NCBI RefSeq assembly: GCF_000967495.1
Contig: NZ_JXXU01000018.1
Coordinates: 62,001-126,000 of the forward strand
Direction: 5' to 3'
DNA length: 64,000 nt
Origin: Vibrio neptunius
GTDB lineage: Bacteria > Pseudomonadota > Gammaproteobacteria > Enterobacterales > Vibrionaceae
Shown: positions 54,701 to 61,428 of the stretch, in pieces
Numbering within the stretch: position 1 is the stretch's first letter
How the letters are laid out: every line of letters begins with the position of its first letter
The notes under the pieces: generated by a model
Told to the model about the DNA's origin: nothing
Seen by the model: only the letters and a program-made list of their open reading frames with translations
Databases searched by the model: none
Program-made: the position numbers and the translations under genes

Positions 54701-56618
54701 ACGCATCATTAACCAGCCCATTCGTCGGCGCGCTTGGTGTGCTCGGAGTGACAGTAAAAACCTTGTCTGAACACAGGCTTTCACCTCCAGCATCATCGGC
54801 TGATGCTTTGATACGGACACAAACCTGTCCCATTTTGAATGCTTCATCTGGAATAGACTGAGGTTTTGATGTCACAGGACGATAGCTGATGCCGCTATCA
54901 AGTGAATATTCGTATTGATCCGCGTTCGGATAACCGTCAACGCTCGTCCAGTTGAATAGGTTGCCAGCATCGTTGATGACCGGAAGCGTCGGAGCAACCG
55001 GTTTATTCAACACTTTGTTAAATGTGCTCGTCACCAGCAAACTTTCACCAGAATCACGGCCATTGATCGGGTTTGCTTTGACTCTCACATGAATGGTATT
55101 GGCTGGAATGTCCACATTGCCAATTTGGTAAGGGTTGGCTGACACTTCTTGCCAACCACTGCCGAGATTGATTTGATAATCAGTCACACGGTCAAAGCCA
55201 GACACATTTTCCCAAGCAAGGATATCGGAATCATCATTGGCAGAGATTAGCACTGGCGCGATGGGTTTATCAGGAGTGACCGTCATCGCAGTGTCTGATT
55301 TCACCACATGGCCCGCTGGACGGCCTGAATTCGGCTCTGATTTAACTCTTAGTTTCAAGTCGCCGACTGGAATCGCAATATCAGCGATGTTTTGTGGCTT
55401 GCTCGTTACATTGTGCCAGTTTTTGCCACCATCCAGTGTGTACTCATAGTGAGCGATAAGCTGAAATTCTGCCGAATGTTGCCAGTCAAAACTATTGTCA
55501 GCATCATTGAGTGTCAAAGATATCGGCGCGGCAGGTACAAGCGTCGCAGTGAACGCTTTGGTCGATAGCAGTGCCATACCGGATGCCAAAGAACGCTCTG
55601 GTTTTGCTATGGTACGTACCTGAACATCACCAACACTTCTTGCCGCAGCACCAACATTAATCGGCTTTGACGTTGCTGGCTGCCAGCTTTGGCCTCTATC
55701 TAATGAGAACTCGTAAGCGTTAACCTCTTTGAAACCCGGCACAAATTGCCAATCAAACGTGTCAGCTGCGTCATTGACGACCCCGCCGCGTGGCGCTCTA
55801 GGTCTGGTCAGAATGTTATCGCCATCTAAGTCTTCTGGCTTAATTTTAAGGTGCTCACGGTAATCAGAATCAATCTGGGCTAACAATTCTTCCTCATTAT
55901 CGGCGCCATGGGATATTTGATCGGTACGAAACTTGAGTTGCGCGACGTCTAAATTCGCCAATCTTTGAATCGAGCCTTTTCTCGCCAATTCTTGGCTAAC
56001 ACCGCCTTCAACCGAGCTTGCCTGCGCAGATTGCAAAACACGAGTAATACCGCGAGCGAGCATATGTATCTCACGACTTTCCTGAGAACCTTGTGCTACG
56101 TAATCAGACTTGATCACATCAGAGGAAACGCTGAGCTCGCTAGCAATAGTCTCTGCGGCGAGATCAAAGGTGATTCCAGAGCGATTTGCTAAGCTGGCAA
56201 CCATAGACGTCATCGGGCTGATAATGCCCGGCTGTGATGATGGGATTTCTAGCGTAAAGCCCTGAGTGAGCGTTTGATTTGGCGAATCCATGTCAATCGT
56301 TACATTAGCAATGGCTTCCACCAACAGGTTGTAATTTTCAGCATTGCCTTCAAAAGGCAATGTGTACTGACCCGACTGGTCCGTCAGTACCGTTGTACCA
56401 TCGCTACTGTCACACACTGCGTTGTTGTTTTTGTCCAAGCAAACATTCGCTTTGTACAGATAACCATCGAGTACCACACCAGACAATACTGAGCCAGAGT
56501 GGCCTGTTGCAGGCGCCTCATCTGAAGTCAGTTTGGGGTCAGATTCATTGCCTCCACCACAACCGAAAAGTGCAACAGACATCGCCCCGACACTGAGCTT
56601 TTTGGTCAGCATTTTCAC
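51747..56618 (-). CDS. giant surface lipoprotein with Ig/FN3-like repeats and DUF1566 domains
   Basis: A 1623-residue lipoprotein. The lipobox is VALFGC (Cys20), followed by a Gly/Asp tether and a domain with VCLDKNNNAVCDSSDG and ISPMTSMVASL that it shares with the 682-residue lipoprotein encoded divergently. Seven Ig/FN3-like repeats of about 90 residues lie at about 270-905 (typical: FDWQFVPGF, YEYSLDGG, VTSKPQ, VQVRVKA). A first DUF1566-like unit spans about 905-1030, an alpha-helical, perhaps coiled-coil stretch about 1050-1295, then two DUF1566-like units (SDWQVPSLPQL; NNWRLPSQEELLGL). It starts at GTG, with AAGGAG 9 nt upstream. It lies 57 nt upstream of flp, so it probably heads the tad transcript. 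An adhesin or pilus-associated role is inference. Confidence 0.82.
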   Translation of the reverse strand: MKMLTKKLSVGAMSVALFGCGGGNESDPKLTSDEAPATGHSGSVLSGVVLDGYLYKANVCLDKNNNAVCDSSDGTTVLTDQSGQYTLPFEGNAENYNLLVEAIANVTIDMDSPNQTLTQGFTLEIPSSQPGIISPMTSMVASLANRSGITFDLAAETIASELSVSSDVIKSDYVAQGSQESREIHMLARGITRVLQSAQASSVEGGVSQELARKGSIQRLANLDVAQLKFRTDQISHGADNEEELLAQIDSDYREHLKIKPEDLDGDNILTRPRAPRGGVVNDAADTFDWQFVPGFKEVNAYEFSLDRGQSWQPATSKPINVGAAARSVGDVQVRTIAKPERSLASGMALLSTKAFTATLVPAAPISLTLNDADNSFDWQHSAEFQLIAHYEYTLDGGKNWHNVTSKPQNIADIAIPVGDLKLRVKSEPNSGRPAGHVVKSDTAMTVTPDKPIAPVLISANDDSDILAWENVSGFDRVTDYQINLGSGWQEVSANPYQIGNVDIPANTIHVRVKANPINGRDSGESLLVTSTFNKVLNKPVAPTLPVINDAGNLFNWTSVDGYPNADQYEYSLDSGISYRPVTSKPQSIPDEAFKMGQVCVRIKASADDAGGESLCSDKVFTVTPSTPSAPTNGLVNDALNTFNWDWVAGFDSANDYEYRVDGAGWSTVQNKPLQLEDKAYGVSSVEVRVKYDPVTGRLASPALSNPKALTKQPEAPVAPTSVVVDDTADTLDWAFVTGFSSLSDYEWSINQGTDWTPVLEKPVVVGDVAKSIGQVQVRVRANGENGMLAGAHASNGIAFTELPKLPALTGGNIVMGNDRANTKHPNLIAWDFLSTTIANKTVTFDQPEYYEFTVDQGASWKPVTSVPQFIGTQAYAKDKVGMRVKKSAFPGLEHPASKILWASSLEGKFVAIQYLPMVSMLQVPDYSDYNGWVVSNVNCIAEYDTEGKGTPIFWSNSASTSSSADVMSVISELNHCGIGQWTLPTAEEVALLSKRNRDSLPSIVRGHMISDASSFVWANKSGVPVTYTKGIETEPHAYSNDVYAKWETISSDRLLAASIAQLDNVDKLISDQNVLTTESENFLSNWLTALKNQTKTSQTLLTDVSDQLETVNKAVMPSSAQLAQMESVLKGFKLQSNLLRYNTDTASISFLVNVKSLETKLSTVRQNISALVATKQLLQAATQIATLHTLNSKLVSEKDRLLAASLGSDIHSSSLALSDLVSQMESEINSLEVLKQLLDTSLATLPERFKTLGLLMTPLTEEIALATSLQDVSALKVIIVDGLNRAHDAGYVVSQGEATVLGRFAKLDSLGRFLPASATYAQGWRCVLDVSSGDKKRTWTLLQDGQMGGVDHVSFNAAGADIKTLLGAGGYLEARNDRSFCGFSDWQVPSLPQLKGLATATMLDGKEATLDLVAFPHHPTNQDQKTAAFYYWSGAEYSADKQMAYHYSSQASIGKTESFAHSHYSDQDVTLARLVRETIQQVNWTYLAHNGDVVQSREQASCARNESTGAVWQIFQDDNASSRTVNYREVNEALAAQRSSRVCGLNNWRLPSQEELLGLLPVDAQLFKYNAVNKFGTIRRYLTNRITDKQYDFIDTGTGEHGAVSRSSVIDQSLYLYRFISK

Positions 56619-56676
56619 CGCTGGATACTCCTTTAATTTTTAGGTCCAATCAAAATTCCGGCGGCGATACTAATTT

Positions 56677-56703
56677 AAATGATATTTATTATCAATATCA
56701 TTT
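56677..56703. promoter_or_regulatory. probable Fur box in the divergent promoter region
   Basis: AAATGATAT (56677-56685) and ATATCATTT (56695-56703) are perfect 9-bp inverted arms with a 9-nt spacer. Within them TGATATTTATTATCA (56680-56694) matches the 7-1-7 Fur consensus at all but one position. It lies about 60 nt upstream of the giant lipoprotein gene and 80 nt upstream of the 682-residue lipoprotein gene, so it may repress both in high iron. Confidence 0.7.
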
Positions 56704-56783
56704 GATCTTTTATTTTACATGGTGATTAAATAATAGGGATAAATGCTAGGTTATATATTAATTAACAATATTATTGGTTTAAC

Positions 56784-58832
56784 ATGCTTGAGAATACAAA
56801 AATATGTTGCACAGCCCTTGCTGTGTCTAGTGCTATAGCTCTATCCGCATGCGGTGGTGGCGGAGAATCTGGAAGTTCATCATCGGCAGCAACAGCCAGC
56901 ACATACAGCTACCAAAATATGACACCCTGTGCCGACACCGATCTTGATGGCATCTGTAGCAACTATGAGAAACAAGTCGCCGTGACAAGCGGCTATGCGA
57001 GGATGATCGACGCCAATGGGGCAATACTCACCTCGCCAGCGGAATTAAGTATCATTTCTCCCTTCACAACTCTGCTCCACAGTGAAATGTTGTACAACCC
57101 ATCAACGAGTGGCAGTGTCGAAAAATCAAAAATTTATTTACAGTCAGTACTCGGAAAGTATGTGGGTGTCGATTTTACTTCAGTGGATATCAGTCATGGG
57201 CCTCAGCAAGCCACAAACCTTCTAATGGCATCGCTTAAACAAGCCCAAATTCAGGGCTCGGCGAGTTCGCCAATGGTGAACATTGCCAAAGCCCTTGATG
57301 TAATGATTGAACATAAGACGCTTGACCTTTCGTCAATCAACTTGGCCACCCAAGCATCACGCCATATCAGTTTTGATGGTTCACTGTTAATTCATGGGTC
57401 ACAAAGCGATGCTGGCTTGGGCGCTATGAAATCTATCGCTTTAAACCCAGCCAACAGCAGAATAATCTACGTTGATGCACGGGATAACGTACGAGAGCTC
57501 AATACGGTCACCAAACAATCGGTGGCGATTGGAACTGCAGGTTCCTCATCTCGTTCTCTTAGCATTACTTCCTATGATGACGACCATGAAGACGAGGACC
57601 ATGAACACGACGATCATGATCACTATGGCGGAAATGTAAACAGATTGCCTGGATTTCAACAGGATACCTCAAACACACTCAAGGAAGTGATACCTGCACT
57701 CAACAGTGTTCAGTCTTACAAATTATACGAACCCAATGGCATTCGAAATCAAAGCTTTGTCTGCAATACGACAGGGGGCAACGGCATATTCTTGACCAGC
57801 TTGCAGGATAAAACCGGCAACACAAACACCAATGTCGCTGTCAGAACAACACGGGCAATGAAAATTGACACTTATGGAGGTGCTTCAGGCAGTGATCTAC
57901 CCATTACTCCGCCACCCGCCCCACCAACGATTCCGCTGTCGGCTTCTTATTGTTACAACGATAATTTCGAGTGGATCCACCCCCTTTATCAACAAGGAAC
58001 CATGATCGCTAAGCTAGACGATGGACTGAATGCCGATGGGGATCAGTTGCGCCGCTTGAATGCCGCGACACTGAGTATGGAGCCCATCGTATACACGTTA
58101 CAATCTGAAGAGAAAACAATTGTTTTTTCCAAGGATGACGATGAAATTCTCGTTATCTCTGATGACCGTCAGTCTGCACCTAAGTTGGTTGAAACTAAGA
58201 CACTAAACGAACGACTCGCACTGAATGTTACTGACGTTTTAAATGCCAGCTTCACAACTGGTGGGCAAATAGCCATGGCATTGGCATCGGAAAACAAAGT
58301 CATATGGACAGACAAAGCGCCCAATACCCAGCAATTGGGTTCCGTTAACCTCGACGGTCAAGTTAAGTTCATGGACGCCTCTCCCAACGGCGCATACACC
58401 GTTGTCATTACCGCTACCAGCGTTTACTTGCTCGACAACAACCAGCGAGAAATCGCTAAACAAATTAGCTTTGACGCTAGCCAGACCACGAACCTATTTG
58501 TTCAAAACGACAAAGCGATAGCCATTAACAAAAGTGGTGTAGATTACTTCCAGTTCGCCAACATTTCAGGGCCTAAGCTCAAGGTTGCGGCTCAATTGGT
58601 AACTAAGGAACTCCTTAAGAGCTGGGAAAACACATCGACCTCTATCTGGACCGGAAACAACTTAGGCCACATACTTGAGCAAACTGGTACTCAGAAAACA
58701 GCGGCGCAGCAATTTAGTGATATCACGCTAAATTTGCGCCCTGAGAGGGCAACCCAAGCGAGTCAGGTCACTGGGGTCTTTATCACTGGGACAAACCGCG
58801 GTGATAGAGTGAAGCTATACAAAACACTGTAA
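56784..58832 (+). CDS. lipoprotein with His/Asp-rich loop and propeller-like repeats
   Basis: A 682-residue lipoprotein. The lipobox is ALSAC (Cys23), followed by GGGGESGSSSS. A Ca-type loop (CADTDLDGICSNYE) and ISPFTTLLHSEM parallel the giant lipoprotein, suggesting a shared N-terminal module. From about residue 215 the sequence alternates short beta-strands like a propeller (NSRIIYVDARDNVRELN, later EKTIVFSKDDDEILVISDD). Residues about 263-282 are a run of Asp, Glu and His (DDDHEDEDHEHDDHDHY), a likely divalent-metal site. It diverges from the giant gene and shares the Fur-box region. The ribosome site before ATG 56784 is weak. Function unknown. Confidence 0.75.
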   Translation: MLENTKICCTALAVSSAIALSACGGGGESGSSSSAATASTYSYQNMTPCADTDLDGICSNYEKQVAVTSGYARMIDANGAILTSPAELSIISPFTTLLHSEMLYNPSTSGSVEKSKIYLQSVLGKYVGVDFTSVDISHGPQQATNLLMASLKQAQIQGSASSPMVNIAKALDVMIEHKTLDLSSINLATQASRHISFDGSLLIHGSQSDAGLGAMKSIALNPANSRIIYVDARDNVRELNTVTKQSVAIGTAGSSSRSLSITSYDDDHEDEDHEHDDHDHYGGNVNRLPGFQQDTSNTLKEVIPALNSVQSYKLYEPNGIRNQSFVCNTTGGNGIFLTSLQDKTGNTNTNVAVRTTRAMKIDTYGGASGSDLPITPPPAPPTIPLSASYCYNDNFEWIHPLYQQGTMIAKLDDGLNADGDQLRRLNAATLSMEPIVYTLQSEEKTIVFSKDDDEILVISDDRQSAPKLVETKTLNERLALNVTDVLNASFTTGGQIAMALASENKVIWTDKAPNTQQLGSVNLDGQVKFMDASPNGAYTVVITATSVYLLDNNQREIAKQISFDASQTTNLFVQNDKAIAINKSGVDYFQFANISGPKLKVAAQLVTKELLKSWENTSTSIWTGNNLGHILEQTGTQKTAAQQFSDITLNLRPERATQASQVTGVFITGTNRGDRVKLYKTL

Positions 58833-59084
58833 TTCAGGGGAGGTCGAGCCTCCCTTTACTTTGCAACCAAGCCTCAACCCTGACAGAGATCGGCTAGCGA
58901 GTAAGATCTGAGTAGCATGGTTCCATTTTACGTGGACAATACCGTTGACTGATCCGTCATCATCACTTACCGAACACGTCCTAAAAAGCAGGTCCGTGAT
59001 AACAAAACCTAGTTCCACCTAACGCAAGGTATTGCGTTTATGGTTTAATCGGATTACAACAAGCAGTATCACTTAATCTATCCT

Positions 59085-59411
59085 GTGGATGACACTTTGA
59101 AACTCATTGAACTTCGTGAATACAAGATCAAACCTGGTATGACTCAACAATGGCTAGACTGGATGCACGAGGAAATTCTTCCTTATCAGATCTCGAAAGG
59201 CATAAAAGTACTCAGTACCTATATTCACAAAGGCGAAGACGGTGAAGATTACTTTATCTGGTTACGAGAATTTGCTGATGAAGCATCGCGCAAAAAAATC
59301 TACGCTGAAACGTACAACGAGTGGTGGATCAACGAAATTCGGCCACGCGTCTTTGAACATATCGACCAAGACTCCGTCACAGTACGCGTATTGACGCCCT
59401 CAGGTATTTGA
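59085..59411 (+). CDS. NIPSNAP-family protein
   Basis: A 108-residue protein of the ferredoxin-like NIPSNAP family: IELREYKIKPGMTQQWLDWM near the start and DYFIWLREFADEASRKKIYA in the middle. Start is taken as GTG 59085; a TTG at 59097 is an alternative, and no strong ribosome site is seen. The role of bacterial members is unknown. The 252 nt upstream (58833-59084) show nothing recognisable. Confidence 0.8.
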   Translation: MDDTLKLIELREYKIKPGMTQQWLDWMHEEILPYQISKGIKVLSTYIHKGEDGEDYFIWLREFADEASRKKIYAETYNEWWINEIRPRVFEHIDQDSVTVRVLTPSGI

Positions 59412-59435
59412 TCACAAATTGAACCGATTAAAAAT

Positions 59436-59455
59436 GGCCATCCACTAGGATGGCC
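59436..59455. terminator. hairpin between NIPSNAP and MarC genes
   Basis: GGCCATCC pairs with GGATGGCC around ACTA. On the minus strand a T5 run follows, so it best serves the marC-like gene; it may also help the plus-strand gene. Confidence 0.7.
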
Positions 59456-59478
59456 TACGTTTATCAATTCAAAACTGC

Positions 59479-60120
59479 TTAAACAAAGACGGTTTTATAT
59501 GCTTCCGCCAACCCTTCTATCAACATCTGAGTACCAATAACCGCTAAAATCAAACCCATCATTTTCGTCACCACGTTGAGTGCACTAGGACCAACGGCTT
59601 TGACCAGTTTGCTGCCAAACAAGAACAGCACGTAAGTGATGATGCACAATAGCCCGAACGCAACGATCGTAATGATGGTCTGGTCAAAGCCACCTGTCGT
59701 TGCAAAATTCATTGCCGTAGCGATCGTGCCGGGCCCTGCCAGAATCGGCATCGCAAGGGGAGAAACCGCAACACTCAATGCCGCTTGCTGCTGCTCAGGA
59801 GAATAGGCTTTTTGCTTAGTTTTATGATGCGTGGAATTGCCTTGCAACATATGAAAACCAATGAGAAATACCAAGACTCCCCCGGTGATGCGCAGCGCGT
59901 ATAAGGTGATACCAAACAAGTCAAAAATCAGTTTTCCTGAAATGGCGAACACAGAAACAATCACGAAAGCAAACAAAACCGAACGAAAAGCAATCGATTT
60001 GACCGTCTGTCGATCATCATCGCTGGTCAAGCTAAGAAAAATAGGAATATTAGCAATCGGGTTCATGATGGCGAAAAAACCCATAAATACAGTAACAGCA
60101 TGCACGACTAATTCTTTCAT
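59479..60120 (-). CDS. MarC-family (UPF0056) inner-membrane protein
   Basis: A 213-residue protein with about six TM segments and the family pattern FFAIMNPIANIPIFLSLTSD near the start and SPLAMPILAGPGTIATAMNF (about residue 119). Despite the name, members have no shown role in antibiotic resistance; the function is unknown. It diverges from nfsA. Confidence 0.88.
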   Translation of the reverse strand: MKELVVHAVTVFMGFFAIMNPIANIPIFLSLTSDDDRQTVKSIAFRSVLFAFVIVSVFAISGKLIFDLFGITLYALRITGGVLVFLIGFHMLQGNSTHHKTKQKAYSPEQQQAALSVAVSPLAMPILAGPGTIATAMNFATTGGFDQTIITIVAFGLLCIITYVLFLFGSKLVKAVGPSALNVVTKMMGLILAVIGTQMLIEGLAEAYKTVFV

Positions 60121-60276
60121 AAGTCCTTCTTATTCTGTGAATTTTCGATTTCAGTATAGAAGCAGACCATCACTGTGAAACAGAAACATGGCAACTCAGT
60201 GATCTGTGACTCGACATTTCCGCACATACTCGATATGTTGCACAAGTCATTTATACCAAGAACAAAGGACTCAGCC

Positions 60277-60999
60277 ATGACACCGACGATAGACACTATC
60301 CTTTCTCACCGTTCTATCCGTAAATTTACCGATCAGGCTATCGACTCGTCTCAGCTCGACACCATTATTCAGTCTGGCCTTGCGGCTTCGTCTTCCAGCA
60401 TGTTGCAGGTGGTGTCGATCATCCGCGTCACGGATAAAGAAAAGCGTAAGGCGTTAGCGCATCTAGCTGGCGATCAGCCATACGTAGAGAGCGCCGCAGA
60501 GTTCCTTGTGTTTTGCATCGACTATCAGAGACATTTTGAGATTAACCCACAGGTAAAACCAGAATTTACTGAGCTAACCCTGATCGGCGCAGTAGACTGC
60601 GGCATTATGGCGCAAAATTGTCTAGTGGCAGCGGAGTCGCTCGGGTTAGGCGGTGTTTATATTGGCGGCTTAAGAAGCAATGCTCAGGACGTTGATCAGT
60701 TATTAAATCTACCCGTCCACAGTGCGGTTTTGTTTGGCCTGTGTTTAGGTCATCCAGATCAAAACCCTGAAATCAAACCGCGTTTACCTGCACACGTGAT
60801 TGTGCATGAAAACGAGTATCAGCCTCTGAATTTAGACGATATTCGCGCCTACGATGAAAAAATGCAGACCTACTACGCAGGTCGTAGCAGCAATCAAAAG
60901 CAAAGCACTTGGTCTGAGCAAGTCACAGGCAAACTCGCTGGCGAGAGTCGTCCGCACATCAAGGGCTACCTGAACAGTAAAGGGTTAACCAAGAAATAA
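60277..60999 (+). CDS. nfsA: oxygen-insensitive NADPH nitroreductase NfsA
   Basis: A 240-residue FMN nitroreductase, exactly the NfsA length. ILSHRSIRKFTDQAI at the start, SGLAASSSSMLQVVSIIRVT, then GIMAQNCLVAAESLGLGGVY and LFGLCLGHPDQNPEIKPRLP, are the family blocks that bind FMN and NADPH. It reduces nitroaromatics, quinones or similar acceptors in the cytoplasm. The frame is open 34 codons earlier; ATG 60277 has AAAGGA 8 nt upstream and matches the family start. Confidence 0.92.
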   Translation: MTPTIDTILSHRSIRKFTDQAIDSSQLDTIIQSGLAASSSSMLQVVSIIRVTDKEKRKALAHLAGDQPYVESAAEFLVFCIDYQRHFEINPQVKPEFTELTLIGAVDCGIMAQNCLVAAESLGLGGVYIGGLRSNAQDVDQLLNLPVHSAVLFGLCLGHPDQNPEIKPRLPAHVIVHENEYQPLNLDDIRAYDEKMQTYYAGRSSNQKQSTWSEQVTGKLAGESRPHIKGYLNSKGLTKK

Positions 61000-61036
61000 C
61001 ACCTCGCAGGCTAAGCCAAGACCTGAATACGCAGTT

Positions 61037-61262
61037 AAAAAAAGCAGCACTGCCAATCATGTTCGTGGGGGTGTTAGGAGCATGTTTGCGTGCCAGTGCT
61101 GCTGTCTTTAGCCACTTACCAGTGGCAAAGTTGTATCAAAGCCAGAATCGCTGAACGTTCCAACCAAGAATCCGTTTTTTCCAACCTCTGATGATAGTAC
61201 GAGACCAGATTTCTCTGCTTGCTGTAGTCCATCTTTCTTCTCTCAGCTTGTTTGTTTTGACC
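61037..61262 (-). ncRNA. sgrS: SgrS-like small RNA divergent from sgrR
   Basis: A minus-strand transcript of about 225 nt is predicted, close to the 227 nt of E. coli SgrS and divergent from sgrR as in enterics. The -10 AATAAT (61268-61273) has no good -35, as expected of an activator-dependent promoter. The RNA contains a 38-codon ORF and ends with a 10-bp stem (AGCAGCACTG with CAGTGCTGCT, 61043-61103) and T7, a strong terminator. The stem closes a large loop holding GCTCCTAACACCCCCACG, whose CTCCT can pair with Shine-Dalgarno sequences. Enteric SgrS represses ptsG in sugar-phosphate stress; the target here is unverified. Ends are estimates. Confidence 0.7.
61116..61232 (-). CDS. sgrT: SgrT-like small protein encoded within the small RNA
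   Basis: A 38-residue ORF begins MDYSKQRNLVSYYHQRLEKT and ends LALIQLCHW. It is preceded by purine-rich GAGAGAAGAAAG but not by a perfect ribosome site. Position within the transcript (early, upstream of the pairing region), small size and an aromatic, amphipathic helix resemble SgrT, which inhibits the glucose transporter PtsG at the membrane. Homology is inferred from place and pattern, not from an alignment. Confidence 0.55.
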   Translation of the reverse strand: MDYSKQRNLVSYYHQRLEKTDSWLERSAILALIQLCHW

Positions 61263-61284
61263 GGTTAATTATTCCCTTTAAATC

Positions 61285-61322
61285 GGAACAGAAAAACCGA
61301 GAGATTTTTAATTTTCTGTTCC
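61285..61322. promoter_or_regulatory. inverted repeat, candidate SgrR operator
   Basis: GGAACAGAAAA (61285-61295) and TTTTCTGTTCC (61312-61322) are perfect 11-bp inverted arms separated by 16 nt. One arm covers the -35 position of the small-RNA promoter. Between divergent sgrR and sgrS this is the natural place for SgrR to bind, activating the RNA and perhaps repressing itself. Confidence 0.6.
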
Positions 61323-61428
61323 CATTTTCATCATTAATGCAGCCATATAGAGAATAATTAGGCAAAATCTCGTAAACTAGGAAAAATAAATCACTAAGTA
61401 GTGCTTGTTTTTGCCGCCTGGAGCCCTT

